A DNA stretch of 64,000 nucleotides from Vigna angularis (GCF_016808095.1 NC_068974.1:16864001-16928000), one strand, 5' to 3'; positions 10,662 through 23,265 are shown, numbered from the stretch's first letter. Notes: generated by a model from the sequence alone, not told the origin. Numbers and translations: made by a program.

Positions 10662-11180
10662 GTTTTCACATTACTATATTGATCATTCAAGCCATATAAG
10701 AATTGCTTAAGATGATCTTCCTTCTATCTTTGATTTATAATGTTTGAGATCTTGCAGGCACATTTCGCTTTACAAATGTAGATTGGATCAAGCCTAAAAC
10801 TCTCCAATTCATCCTATATCTCTCAAGTGGTTAAATATTCTAAGACATTAAGATCACCCTGATGAAGGGTTGTTTCCTCCATTTGCAAATATAAGATATA
10901 ACAAAGGTCGTTTTGTAAGTATATGTTCTTCAAATCACCCCAAATGTTAGAAGCATTGTTCATCCATACAATACTTTGGCTTATAGAACAAAAGTGGAAT
11001 GCACCAACCATGAAACAACCATATTATTGTTCCTATTCCACTATTTTAGGTCTTCTTTTCCATGTCATTGCACGTTGTTAAGGATGAATTTGGCTTTGTT
11101 CTTTGAGCTTAGAGTGCTAATCATGGACCGACATGAATGATAATTAGTTGCATCAGGAATAGAAGAGACAAGCGCCATTG
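10662..11180 (-). pseudogene. Ty1/copia gag remnant B
   Basis: On the minus strand the frames yield NPTMALVSSIPDATNYHS...LSSKNKAKF (copia Gag N-terminus) followed by SIVWMNNASNIWGDLKNIYLQ and a LHQGDLNVLEYLTT motif, all characteristic of Retrotran_gag_2/3 proteins. It has multiple frame changes. It differs in sequence type from remnant A, so the two are not halves of one element. Confidence 0.7.
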
Positions 11181-11859
11181 TTGGGTTTGCATTCAGATGA
11201 AGGTACAAAAGTTTTGCTGCCAAAGCTTTTTCTGCCACAAAAACAACAATGAAAGAAACATACAAAAAGGCAAAGAAACAAAGGGATAAAGAAAGAAAAG
11301 AGGAAAAAGGCAAAAGGATTATTGTTAAGCAACAAAGCTCTTCTTTTGAAGAGATATGATACCATAACAATGACCCTAGTCATAACAAAAGGAAGCACGA
11401 AAGATAAAGATGAAAGAAAATGTAGCAACAACGACTCTTTTTTTAAAGTCTTCGCGTTGTCATTAACTCTTTTTTGTAGTCCTATTATTTTCTAATTTTA
11501 TTGTTTTGTGTCTTTTAGAAATTCCTAGAAGTTTTGTCGAGAGTTTTGTATATTTCTTTTTTACATTTTGAGTCGAGATTTAGACATCGAAACATCTTTC
11601 ACATTGTTTGTTCATTATTTGCGTAAGCTACTAGAGTTTCTTGCCAAGTGTTATATGAAATTTGAGTGGTAAAAGGCAAGAGAGTACATTCAAGAAAAAA
11701 CTTATAAGTATGATACACAAGTGAAATTTGAGTGAAACACTTAGGCAAGTGGTAAAGATATAAATATATTCTATTATTTTGTTTTCCTAACCTTTTGTAG
11801 AATTTATCAATATATAACAAAGCAACATGTTCCAATAGAGACATCCTTCTGAAAGGTGT
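11181..11859. other. No gene recognised; A-rich and UTR-like sequence
   Basis: A-rich stretch 11240-11430 followed by AT-rich sequence with no convincing ORF. The part from about 11520 resembles the leader of a gypsy element but could not be assigned. Confidence 0.35.
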
Positions 11860-12570
11860 GTGTTCGTGAAGGTCTTGGTGGATAATGTCAATGCCTTGGA
11901 GTCTACAATTGTAAAAAAGAATGCCAAAATTTCTAGTATTAAAAGGAAGCACAAGCATGGTAAAAGTGTTTTTCCAAGGGTTAAATCAAGTGTTATAAGA
12001 TGTTCCAAATGTGAAAGTTATGGAAATGAAACTTGTCACTGTCCTAATTGGAATGCTAGTCCCATTACTAATGAAGACCTCAAGAACTACATTCTATATT
12101 TGAAAGAAGAGGAAGAAATGAGTTTGCAAAAATTAGATTCATTGAAAAGAAGACAAGAGCGGAAGCTTAAAAGAGCACAAAATAAAGAAACACTCATAGA
12201 AACAGAAGAAAGAGAAACTAAAAGAAAAAAAGAGAAAGAAAAGAGAGAAGGTGAAGAAAGAGAAAAAAAAGAAAAAGAATAGAAGGAAAAGAAAGTGAGA
12301 GAGGAGAAAGAAAAATAAAGAAAGAGAAAGAAAAGAAAGAAAGAGAAGAAAAAGAGAGAAAAACAATATAGCATCGTGATTATTTTAGTAGAATTTCTAT
12401 TTTTGATTATTTTAGATTTGTGTCTTTGATTTATGTTTGTGTTTGTGCGTACGATCTTCTCGAATTCGAGTCAAATTATCTCTGACAGGAAAAATGGATA
12501 AATAATCTTCAAGTGGTACAAATTTGAGGATAAATTCTCTTAAAGAATGAGGTTATGATAGAGGACTATC
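11860..12570 (+). pseudogene. Degenerate chromovirus-like gag/pol scraps
   Basis: 11860-12282 is an open frame with a damaged zinc-knuckle-like motif (CSKCESYGNETCHCP) followed by an extended Lys/Glu-rich tract. Near 12515-12565 the frame reads TNLRINSLKE*GYDRG, which resembles the C-terminus of plant chromovirus polyproteins (LRTN-EGG-D type) with GGA changed to TGA. The two parts would be several kb apart in a full element, so a large internal deletion is inferred. Assignment is tentative. Confidence 0.4.
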
Positions 12571-13117
12571 TCGTGAACATATATGAGAAGAACTTGGCGA
12601 AAAATATTTGCAATTCAAATAATTTCTGACAAAGTCAAACATCAAAACATTATCTCTTTGAATCTTATAATGTTCCACGAAGGAGGAATCTTAAAGAAGA
12701 TGAAGATTATGAGCACAATTAAAGAATAGTTTAGGAAATTAAAAAAATTATAATTTTATTTTAATTCTACATATTATATGAATATGCATTCTTTAAGAAA
12801 AGATTCTCTTGGTTCTTGAATTAGAACTCTAATAATTTTTATTAAAGACTAACATATCTGTGACGATTCTTTACTTGACTTACTAATCTGTTTGATTTTG
12901 GCATCTCCATCACTGTCTTATTTGACATTACTCTTTGATTTATTTTTGTTGCGTCTCTTGAGAATTCAAATTCAGAAACAATCATATTCTCTTCTAGACA
13001 AGATCGTATATATATCATGAATTTGTTTTTTGCTCACCTTGAATTACTATGAAAATTCATTTTCTAATGAAAATTTAGGTTTTCAACCCACTAATGTAAC
13101 AAACATAATCAGACTCC
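12571..13117. other. AT-rich intergenic DNA, nothing recognised
   Basis: No ORF of note, no repeat shared with the rest of the window. Confidence 0.5.
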
Positions 13118-13940
13118 CACTACAAAAACAAAGGTCTAACCAGTTAAGAGCATAATTGTCTTATCACATATATTCAATAATGTTTCAAGGAAAAGTCTTG
13201 AGTAAGTTAGTTTAAGGAACCTTAACCCATGTTGCAATGTCCAAGCTAGAACTATTGCATATTGATGTGTGTTCAAAACATAACATAACATGCAAAATAG
13301 TAAACTATCAACACAATTAACCTTGTATTCTTGGCCTAACACATTTTCTTTTTTGAATATGAAATTTAGACTTAATCAGACGACGACGACTCCATGAATA
13401 AAGTTTACCCATCATGAAAAAATGCATTATTTTTGTTTTATTCATCTTTAAATACTACAGAAATTCATTATCTAGTCTAAACCATGTTGACAAGCTGCTA
13501 ATACAACAACCATGGCTAGACACGCATTATAATAAACACATATGATTAACTACCTTAAAAAACCTACTTGGGAAACAACGACGTCGATTGAAGGACTGGG
13601 AACTCGGAGAAAAATGTAAATGCAGAGACAAGATAGCTGCAACGGAAAGGAAGATGAAGGTAAAGGAAGAAAACAGGGTTGCGTTGCTAGAAAAGAATTT
13701 TTAGCTTTGAAAATGGGAGGAGAAAAAAGTTGAAGAGGAAGGAAGAAGGAAAGGTACATTGCAAGAGAGACTTTTGAGATTTTTAAACCACTTTTACATC
13801 AGTTCTTATTTAAATCCAAGTCAATAGACCCAGTAGATTTTACATCGGTTCTATTCTACAAAAATTGAAACCGCTTTTTTTACAACAATTTTAACTAAAC
13901 CTATATAAAATATTCTCACAGAAAAATAATTTTGTATCAG
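13118..13940. mobile_element. Possible small CACTA-type non-autonomous element
   Basis: Begins CACTACAAAAACA and ends near TTTTGTATCAGTG, an imperfect inverse of it. Subterminal motifs ACATCAGTT, ACATCGGTT and AAACCG recur at 13795-13890, as in plant CACTA ends. No matching 3-bp duplication was found (TCC versus TAA). Contains no transposase. Confidence 0.3.
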
Positions 13941-13942
13941 TG

Positions 13943-13944
<2 letters not shown>

Positions 13945-14001
<57 letters not shown>
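13945..14001. repeat. (AT)n microsatellite
   Basis: About 57 bp of uninterrupted AT dinucleotides. Confidence 0.95.
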
Positions 14002-14006
<5 letters not shown>

Positions 14007-15100
14007 TTCACATAGTTTTGGATCGAATACAGTTTATATATTTTTTTCATTATTCAAAACGTCTTTTAAAAACAAAAATTAAAAATATGATAGAATTTCA
14101 CGCTAAAAACATACAATATTATTATGATGATATTATGATTTACTTTAACAATGTTAATCGACAAAGTTAGAATAAAAAAAAATGAGAAAAAAACTTTTAT
14201 ACTTTGGTTTACCTCACTAATCTAATATTAATTAATGAATTCAACAAGTTTGGTCTTCCACTAAGCTTATCGTTTCTGAGCAATCTTTTGTCTTCAGCTC
14301 TGCTCACCGTCTCCAACTCTGAGACGCTTCTTATGCCTTTCTTCTGGTTCTCCTCTTCAACCACACTCTCCTTTGTTTCACGTATATCTTCCTCTCTCTT
14401 TTTTCACCTCTTTTTGCTTGACAAAATCTTAAATTTCAAAGATTTTCTTTTTTCTAATTATGAATTACGCTTGTTGACTCAACTCATGTTATTATTAAAA
14501 GACAATGATCATGCGGTTAATTGTTTAAAAGAAACTCGGTATCAAAGATCAATTTGCATACTATTTTTTTATCAAAAGCTCAAATTATTACAACATTTAT
14601 AAATCGATCGTGCAACGAACATGTTGTTTCGTATGCACTTGTTTCTATTTTTTTCGTTTTTGTAAGAAAATAAATTTATTAATGAAATCTAAGTAGGGTA
14701 CTCAATCCAATACAAGCTAAACATCCTCATATTGTGCTCAAACTCTTCACAAAAAACCAAAGTAAAGTTCATTCCTACGACTAAATAAAACGATTCTCAA
14801 TCCGTGTTAAGACATATTGCCTTCCAATAACTCTTGTATCCGACCATAACGCCAAATAAGAAACTGCAACAATAGCGATGTTCTACAAACTGATTCATTC
14901 TATGTTTACCTTGTAAACGAAAAAGATGAAGAAAAAGGGAAATTGTATGTCCCTTTTGAATGAAAATCTGTAGATTGTTCAAAGCATGAGGATATATATG
15001 TTAAGCATTAAAAACAAAAGAAATAATTAAAGAGTGAAAAAATAAATAATGTACATGTGGGGCAAAAGATCTTATCAACATCCATGATTTTGTCTAGCAA
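14002..15100. other. Upstream intergenic region of the LOB-domain gene
   Basis: AT-rich. A minus-strand open stretch of about 65 codons (about 14420 to 14213) without a start codon is the only part with gene-like composition. I could not assign it to a family. The plus-strand ORF at 14204-14602 is low-complexity Ser/Leu/Phe and is not supported. Confidence 0.4.
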
Positions 15101-15157
15101 AATCTAGAGTTTCGTCTTTCATGGGACCCTTCCAAGATTTTCTGTCCCAAAACGTCT

Positions 15158-15166
15158 CTATATAAC
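15158..15166 (+). promoter_or_regulatory. TATA box of the LOB-domain gene
   Basis: CTATATAAC lies about 190 bp before the start codon. It is followed about 30 bp later by a C/T-rich stretch (CACTCCTTAAGACCCCCTCTCC), a typical plant transcription start region, giving a 5' UTR of about 150 nt. Confidence 0.55.
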
Positions 15167-15348
15167 ATCATGTCCACACTCCTTAAGACCCCCTCTCCCT
15201 TCCCATCGATCAAATTTTCATCTGCTCATCATTTTCCAACAATAAATTACCCTACACAACTTCATTTCTCCAGGTTCAACTAAATCTTTCAGCTCAAAAG
15301 TGCTTATCATATTGACTTATTCTTCTTCTTCTTTTTCTGCTTGAAGAA

Positions 15349-16165
15349 ATGAAGGATGGTGGAAGAAAACAAGGTGCAATGTCACCATGTGCAGCATGCA
15401 AGCTTCTTCGAAGGAGATGTGCAGAGGATTGTGTGTTTGCTCCTTATTTTCCTGCAGATGAGCCACACAAGTTTGCCAGTGTGCACAAGGTTTTTGGAGC
15501 TAGCAATGTCAACAAAATGTTACAGGTTTTCAATTCTCAGGCACCCCTTAATGTCCTTTCACTATATCTGCTCATCATGATATATATTTATCATTTCATT
15601 GATACCAGTTAAATACTGTTTAAAAACCCTCCCAATCACTTTCATTAGGGTTGGTCTACTTGGATTTTTGTCTGAACCTTCTTACAAGTTCTCTGCTTTT
15701 GTTAGGAAGATAGGTTGCACTTTTTTAAAGCAGAGATCAAAACCTCATACACAAATTTACTTCTACTATAAGGTTAAATTGATAACTTAGGTTCAACATA
15801 AAGAAAAAAAGTATTAGACAAAGAAGCTGCAGCTACTTTTTGTCTCAAACTGCAAAGTGACTAATGGTTATATACTAAACCACCATTGCAGTTTAACCTA
15901 ACACACACACATATACATAGCTTACTTGGATTTACATTATTTTATTTGAAATGTGATTTAGCAAGGAAACTGATGTATCAAGCACTGTGTTTGTGTGTGT
16001 GAGAGAGAAAGATCAATGTATTAAGCAAGGAAACTGATGAAATACAATACCCACTTGCTAGTTCTTATAGCAGCTTTGTCAAAAGTGGCTTATTTATACT
16101 GAGAAGAATCTAATCAGCAGCACAGAGACTCACATGCTGATCAGATAAAAAGAAATGAAAAACAT

Positions 16166-16203
<38 letters not shown>

Positions 16204-17383
16204 TCATGCATTTTGTGTAATACTTTCATTCTGATATATATCAGAAAAGCATTACTTGCTCTAGGGTTTTCTAATTTATCTGCTGCTGCTTACTTAAATA
16301 GGGACACAGATCAAACTTTCAAATATATAGATATTATAGAAGAAGAAAGTAGTCTTCCATCCATAAAAGTTTAAAGGGCTTACTTGTTCTTTGTTGTTTT
16401 CCCACTTTTACTTCCGTTGTAGTAGTTAATTACGGTTGATGTCCCCAAGCTAACTTTAATAATACATAGGTTTTATTATACAAGCTTTTTTATGAACATG
16501 TTTAAAATAAATAAATAAAAATCTCTATAAATTAATATTAATATATACGTAGACTAGTTTGTAAAAGTTGTCTCCTAAATTTAACTAATTTTAATTTATT
16601 ATGAAGAAACTTGTTTCTTTCTTTCTTAAAAATCTTTATGAAAAAATATGAGAAAATCCACAGTAATCGTTCTTCTTTATTAATCGTTCTTCTTTATTAA
16701 AGTGAGGTAAGTATGATTCCTTGGCACATATAAAGAAGACAAAGGATCAAGTATATATAAATTAGCTTTAGTGCTGAGAAGCTACACCCATGTCAAGAAG
16801 ATAAAGTTAAAAAAGATATGCAGCTAGCTAGGTACGTAATTATTATTGGCCATGTATTGCAATTTGTATTCCTTTCTTTCTTTATGACCAGTTAGCTTTT
16901 TTTTTCTTAGTCCTGGGTTCGTTGGTTAATCAATGTTATTTTAGAAAAGAAGAAAAAAAAGCTTATAGAGTTCATCTTTTTCTCTTTTCTCTTTAAAATC
17001 ATGGGTTACATTGATAGAGACTGCTTATGCATGTTGAAAGTGATGTTGATTTCCCAAATCAAGATATTTCAATTGGTGATAAAATTAAGGATATATGAAA
17101 TTATCTTTTGTAAGCATGACTCATTGATGACATATTTTAACTTGTGTTCATTATATTCATGTTACAAATGCTATAAAAGAAAAAAAGCAATGAAAAAAAA
17201 AACTTGGGTCATGTCCATGACATCATTTTCATTTAGCTTTTTAGTTAAATAGTAACATGGGTATATTATTTAAAATTTTGTAATACATATATTTGTTAAG
17301 AATGCATTTGAGAGTGGAGATCAATAAAATGAAAAAAAAAACTCATAAATAAATTTCTCTTAAAATTTTGGATAAGTCAAATG

Positions 17384-17450
<67 letters not shown>

Positions 17451-17676
17451 TTTGTTCGTGACTCGAGAATCATTTGATTCACCTCTTCTATTTTTTTATC
17501 GACTCTATACTGTGTCCTCCTAAAATAATCCAATAATATTACTTAATAGATATTAGAAAATATTCCCACTTGTTATTGAATTGAAAATATTTCAAATGAA
17601 CATGATGTAAATTTTATCTTATAATCTATTTAAAAATGTAATATTGAACAAATTGATTAAACATACATGCATATAA

Positions 17677-17738
<62 letters not shown>

Positions 17739-19099
17739 TAATAACCATTAGTACTAAACAATAACCCCTAAACAATATAGTATTAACCATGATTTTAAAT
17801 TCATACAAGAAGCCAAGAAAAAAATAATTACAGGTTTTTTGAGAGATGAATATGCATAAATCAAGATAAAATTGTTGGCTGAATTTTCATACACGTTATG
17901 ATATCACATGGTGTATTATTGTCCTAGTCTATACATTGCATCCTTTTTTATTTAAAAGTAGCCAAGCCAGGGTTATGATTTTCATACTATTATATATTCT
18001 CTTAAGTCAACAACTTCTTGTTTTGTTTTCCCCTCCGAAGCACATAGTTTCAACATACACCTTATTAAACATGCAACTCTTTTTTGACTAAGCATGATCT
18101 ATATTTCTATTCAAAAGAACGATGGTTTTCATCATATCACTCATGAATCTAGGTCAACACATAGAGCTTCCACCTGAATATTCCTTTTACTTGTACTCAA
18201 GTTACGGCTAACGTTACTTTTTTACACATATTCACACATATCATGATAACCTGTTGAGTGTGATATATAACTTTTTGTAAGCAACCTAACTTCTAAGTTC
18301 ACCACACGATTTGTTCAAAATAATCATTATATAATAAAGTCCTGTTACACATTATATGCACTGTATCTGAGACACGTCACTTAGAATCTTCAATCCAAAC
18401 GTGAAAGAGTTCTATAAGTTTTAAGTTTTCTTTTTCTCTATACATACTGCACTTGGCCTGTTCAACTTAAAACTTACAATAGTTAGATTTATGAGGTTTT
18501 GGATGGAAGGAAGTATATAATAATTATTGATGGCCAATATCCTCAACATATTCTTTTAAAAAAGACTCAGCAATATACCTCACTTACATACAGTAATTTA
18601 ATCATATTTTCAATTGAGATCAATCTCTAACTTCATTCAAATAACAGATAAGGTACATGGTGAAGTGTCCAAAGATTATACCTGATGTGAGTTCTGATGG
18701 TTTAAGACCTTGATTGAATGTATAGTAATTGGTTTGATGAATTATATATAACATTGGCAGGAACTACCGGAGTACCAACGAAGTGATGCTGTTAGTTCAA
18801 TGGTATACGAAGCCAATGCAAGGGTGAGAGATCCCGTGTATGGATGTGTGGGAGCCATATCTTCTCTGCAGCAACAAGTTGATGTTTTACAAACCCAGTT
18901 GGCACTTGCACAAGCAGAGGTTGTGCACATGAAACTGAGCCAAGTTTCAACTTCCTCTGAACAACTCAAAGCAGTGCCTGCAACATCCAATTCATCCTCA
19001 GAGAACTTATCTCCATCAAGTAAACTTGCCAAAACCCTTTTTGCTATGGACATGGTCGTTGATCAGCCAAACATGGGAGTGTCTCTGTGGTCATGTTAG
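15349..19099 (+). CDS. LBD4: LOB-domain transcription factor, LBD4-like (2 exons)
   Basis: Exons 15349-15525 and 18761-19099 join in phase 0 (TTACAG|GT...GGCAG|GAA) to a 171-residue protein. The LOB domain is complete. The C block CX2CX6CX3C uses C14, C17, C24 and C28 ([15 protein letters not shown]), followed by PYFPADEP, the GAS block ([11 protein letters not shown], residues 42-52), the invariant DPVYG (83-87), and a leucine-zipper-like coil L95-X6-L102-X3-L106-X6-V113. This is a class I LBD, a plant-specific nuclear DNA-binding regulator. The length, the single intron inside the GAS region and the wording of the domain are closest to Arabidopsis LBD4, which acts in vascular development; the close paralogue LBD3 is the main alternative. 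The C-terminus (residues 117-171) is Ser-rich and variable, as usual. No defect is seen, so this is the one apparently functional host gene in the window. Confidence 0.93.
16168..16199. repeat. (AT)n microsatellite in the intron
   Basis: About 32 bp of AT repeats. Confidence 0.9.
17386..17448. repeat. (AT)n microsatellite in the intron
   Basis: About 63 bp of uninterrupted TA repeats. Confidence 0.95.
17676..17731. repeat. Compound (AC)n(AT)n microsatellite in the intron
   Basis: About 17 bp of AC repeats followed by about 39 bp of AT repeats. Any ORF read through it is an artefact. Confidence 0.95.
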
Positions 19100-19185
19100 T
19101 TCTTAGGTTATTATATTATAATTCTTATTGGAGTGCAGAAAATGGGCATGCATAGCTACGTATCCTTGTAATCAGTAAAGGGTTG

Positions 19186-19191
19186 AATAAA
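19186..19191 (+). promoter_or_regulatory. Polyadenylation signal of the LBD gene
   Basis: AATAAA 87 bp after the stop codon, followed by T-rich sequence (about 19235-19250). Confidence 0.5.
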
Positions 19192-19429
19192 GTTGATGAT
19201 GGACTCCATTGAATATGATATCTTCAACAAAACTTCAGCTTCTTCTTTTTTTCTCCATCATTTAATAGGTTACTTGTTATTATGTTTCATTTGAGTTAAC
19301 GACATTGATATATTGATTTTGATACTGAGTATATTTGTAAAGATCTTAATTATATATATTCATGTTATTAGTTTAAAATGAATAGAGTCATTCATGCGAT
19401 GCAGTTATAATAAATTTTTACATCTCCTC

Positions 19430-20160
19430 ATGTAGAACTATAATGTGGTATCTCTTTTTCCTATCAAAATCCTTTGCCATGCCACCAAGCATTCGCGACA
19501 TTTTATCCTTGGTATGCAACAAAGCAACTTTTCGTCGTGCAACAACTAACAAAAGTCTTTACCAAGAAACAACATTGTTTCGGGTATATGGTTAAAGTCC
19601 TTTACTAAAGGCACTCCAAGTTTTCTTGAAGACCAGATGGACTCTCGGATGGTTCTCTATCTTCCAAAAGTTACGTTGTTCGCTCTCCCTCCGTTTTGTC
19701 GAAGCCATGTGAGAGGATACCTGTCAAAGGCACTCTAACGCTCAAGTCAGTAATATAACCGAACGCCTATCACAACAAGTTGAGACCTTTATTTATACTA
19801 GTTGTGATGGGCCTTCACCTTTCGATGACCTAATGACGGCCCAATCACACATTAATCTGCATTAGGGACTTAATGAGTCATTACCACTAGACATGACATA
19901 GGTGAACGACCTGGTTGGACGGACTTAGAAGGACAACCTAGGTGGACAGCTTGGGAGGATGGTTTAGGTGGACAGCTTGGAAGGACGACCTGAGTGGATG
20001 GCCTAGGAGGACTTCCTGGGAGGACGATGGACGACCCTAGGAGGATGGTTTAGGAGCACGGCCTGGGAGGATGGCCTGGGAGGACGGCCTGAGAGGATCA
20101 CCTAGGTGGTACATGGGAAGATAGACCGTACGGTACGCACCAGTGTGCATATTCACTATT
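19430..20160 (+). repeat. LTR-like repeat containing a 15-bp minisatellite
   Basis: The stretch AGGATACCTGTCAAAGGCACTC at 19713-19734 is of a kind common in plant LTRs. It is followed by a minisatellite, 19902-20108, made of about 15-bp units of the type GGAGGACGGCCTGGG with many variants. No coding capacity and no clear ends, so this is an undefined LTR remnant. Confidence 0.45.
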
Positions 20161-20880
20161 TAAGACTTATCCATAATCTATTGTACAAGTTTCTTAAAAT
20201 ACGATAGGAAATTTCTAGATTTTCTAAACATCTAAAAAACTAGCAAGAAACTCTTAAAGGGGGTAAATAACCCACGTTAGAAAATAAAGAGAAGAGAAAA
20301 TAATAAATGAAAGCGAGAGAGATGTGTGAGTGTTGTGTTTTCAGAGGAAATATAAGCCCCTATTTATAGATGGAGCATGGGTCATAGAAGAGTTGTGGAG
20401 AAACTATCATTGTAAGAGATGTGTCGCAAAGTGCGGTTCAAAGTCAAGAACATATCAAGGTAGTTTTGGATATGAAGTGACAATAAATCGACACTAGTGG
20501 ATATATATTTTGTTATCGAAAAATTAGGAAGCCAAAACAAAGTTTCTTTGGGTTCAAGCATTTCACTAATGGATTGTCCACGCTTTTGCAATATTGATAA
20601 ACTTTATTTTCACAACATAATCCCTCAGAAATTGCAAAGAGAAAGACAGAAAAGAAAATCGAAAGAGAAAAACTTGGGTCTCATATAAGATGTAATGCAT
20701 TAGAGTTTGTATAATAAATTATATATATGAACCAGTCCTAGATTGAGAAACTTATAATACATAGAGTAGTTGGTATAACAAGTTATATGAACCAAAACAC
20801 GTGATGTGTGTTAGCGATTTATCAATCACAATATATCCCCACAATTCTTGTTGTTACATATATTAAGTCATGTGTGTGTC
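20161..20880 (-). other. Unassigned region with a minus-strand TATA box
   Basis: TATAAATA on the minus strand (20361-20368) followed by a CT-rich leader (ACACTCACACATCTCTCTC) looks like a promoter and 5' UTR, perhaps of the LTR-like repeat to its left. No gene is recognised in it. Confidence 0.3.
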
Positions 20881-21322
20881 TGTTAACACTCCGACAAGTG
20901 TACCGAATCGTATCAAGTAATAATAAATGGTAAGACCAAATATCATTTCCCAAGAGACTCACGGCCTAGACATTCATATGGGTTCTTGATTAATTAAGAC
21001 TTGTAAACAAGATCATAGTGTTTATAATGCAGAAAATAAAAATGAATGCAAGTGTTGATCAATTGACTTGAAAAATGCACAGGTGATTAGTGTATAAAAT
21101 ATGGAATGATTATGTTGTTGGGGTTTCCGACTTATCTTGTCCACTCTCATGTATTTATGAATTCATCTTCTTCATTAATGTTAATGTCACTTTCTAATTT
21201 ACCTTAAACCCGATGTCTCGGTGAAGAAAGCCTACTCTTAATTACTAGATCACAATGTCTTGTATCCCCAACAATATATTATGCATTACATTCGCCCATA
21301 AGCTTAAAGGCAACCAACCCTC
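20881..21322 (-). repeat. Truncated LTR, family with ...TTAACA end
   Basis: Begins TGTTAACACTCC (the 3' LTR end seen from the other strand) and follows the sequence of the solo LTR at 2918 for about 440 bp. It is cut inside AACCAACCCTC by the next LTR; the rest is not in the window. Confidence 0.8.
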
Positions 21323-22647
21323 TGATGACAAATTTATGAACACCGAAAAACGGCTCCACAAACTTGTTTAACCCTCGGCAAGTGTGACCGAATTGTATCA
21401 AGTAATAAACTCGGTAAGACCAAGTATCGTTCTCCCAAAGGACTCACGCCCTACTTAGTTATCTGATTTGTTGATTATTTAAGACTTGTGAACGATTGAT
21501 TGTAGGTTTTTAATGCAAAAGACAATAATTAAACATGTATGCATGAATTTGATCAATGGAGAAGAGGAAATCAAACACTTTAATGAATTAGATGCATGAG
21601 TATGTTGTTGGGGTTATCAATTTCATCTTATCCACTCTCATATATTTTAGGAATTCATCAATCTTTTCATCAATGTTAATGCCACTCTCTAAATCACCTT
21701 GCAAGAAGGCCTATCCTTAATTACGAGTTCATACAATTCCTAGCATCCCTAATAATTAATTCTAAAGTGCAGAAGCTTAACGGCAACCAACCCTCATATT
21801 CCTATGTCTAGGCAATATGCTATTGGAAGAAATTCCCCGGATCTAGATTTCCCCGTACGTTCCCATATCGACAAAATCAATAATCATGACATCGAATGAG
21901 TTAAACAATGCATGCTTTGAGCAAAGAGGAAAAACCCTAACTAATGATGAAAGAAAACATGTATCTCAAATAAGATGTTTAAACACAAATTCCATATATG
22001 AGAGTTTCACAAGACTACATTGATTCCCCAACAACAATACAAGGTTTAGTTCACCATATTCATGGTGAAACTAGATGAACAATAATGAAAGAATGAAAGA
22101 TAGAACCCTAGAAAGATGAGAAGGTAGCCTTAGCATCCAAGATCTTCCTCCAAGGGGTGGAAAAATGTGTGTTTGCTTTGTCTCCAGCCAAAGATACAAA
22201 CCCTAGGAAGACCTAAAGCTTATATATTGTTCGTAATAATACAAAAAATTAAGCCCAAGCCCAAAATAGTGCCGCTCAGCGGTAAACTACCGCTCAGCGG
22301 TAAGTGCGTGAGTTGATTCTTCCCCTTAGCGTCATTTTCACCCCTCAGCGGATCCAACGTGAGTTCCTAAGTGCCGCTCAGCAGTAAACTACCGCTGAGC
22401 GGTAGTTGCGACTTCTCCTTTTACACTTTTTGATGTCTTTTCTGATTCCATTTCTATCCTTCTTCACTTCTTTCACCAAATTCACCTTAAAACTGCATAA
22501 AACACTGAAATCAAGCATAAACCTGTCCAGCTCTCTTATTTCTAAAAGTATGACCAAAAACATGATTTCAAGCTAGTTTCTAAGTGTTAAAGGTTGCTTT
22601 TAGTATCAATTTTAAGCATGAAAATAACAGTTTTTCAACTGTTATCA
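21323..22647 (-). repeat. 3' LTR of truncated minus-strand element M1
   Basis: TGATAACAG...GTCATCA ends on the minus strand, about 1.33 kb. Directly upstream on the minus strand is the polypurine tract (TAAGTTTGGGGTTG, 22648-22661), which identifies it as a 3' LTR. Confidence 0.88.
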
Positions 22648-23265
22648 CAACCCCAAACTTAGAACTTTGCTTGTCCTCAAGCAAACAAGATGTAACTCAA
22701 TCTTCTACCAATCCATACAATGGTTTACTCCATTCAAAATCCTCTTTTCAAGATAAGTAAAAACTTCAATTAAGCTCATGACAAAGACTTCAATCAAGAC
22801 CTACACATGCTTTAGTGTTCACAAAGTCACTTAATATCCAACAAATGCTATTTTTCATGAATGATCAATCAACTAAGCATGGATGTTCATGTGCTCATGG
22901 AATATTTCCTCACTAAATAAAGTGTTTCACTCAAACACACAAGTGTATAAGAGGTAATCACTCATTCACTCTACTACCACAATTTCACAAGAATTTACTT
23001 TTCCTTTCATTTAACCATAATCAAATACATTCACAAGGATGCATCATGACAAGGACTTTTCAATGGCTTATAATGTGGCTAGGCTAACAAGAAAATTAGT
23101 TTTTCTAGATCACAAAACCCTTGAGTTAAGAGAATCATATAAACGCAATCATTCTTACTTTTCCCTAACTTTCTTTTGCATTGAGCTTTGCTTTTTCTTT
23201 TCTTTTCTTTCTCTTTTTCTTTCTCTTTTCACATACTTAATTCTTAGCTCTTAGCTCAATGCTTT

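Larger units (their letters stand above)
15526..18760 (+). other. 3.2-kb intron of the LBD gene
   Basis: GT...AG intron of 3235 bp. It has canonical ends, AT-rich composition and three AT-type microsatellites. Short ORFs inside it (for example 17001-17252) have no recognisable similarity. No transposon ends with target duplications were seen. Confidence 0.9.

Noticed and set aside
11599..11958. 119-codon minus-strand ORF
   Set aside because: Lies antisense to gypsy-like leader and gag scraps; no family features.
12087..12374. Minus-strand Ser/Phe-rich ORFs
   Set aside because: Antisense of a Lys/Glu-rich tract; no family features.
14204..14602. 132-codon plus-strand ORF upstream of the LBD gene
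   Set aside because: Hydrophobic low-complexity translation, no recognisable domain, no splice or promoter context. The minus strand has an equally plausible short open stretch.
15356..15580. Alternative frame ORF over LBD exon 1
   Set aside because: Overlaps the conserved C block in another frame and lacks any domain.
15526..15612. Reading the LBD exon 1 frame past 15525 as coding
   Set aside because: Homology stops exactly at TTACAG and resumes with [11 protein letters not shown] at 18761, with GT and AG at the borders, so 15526 starts an intron.
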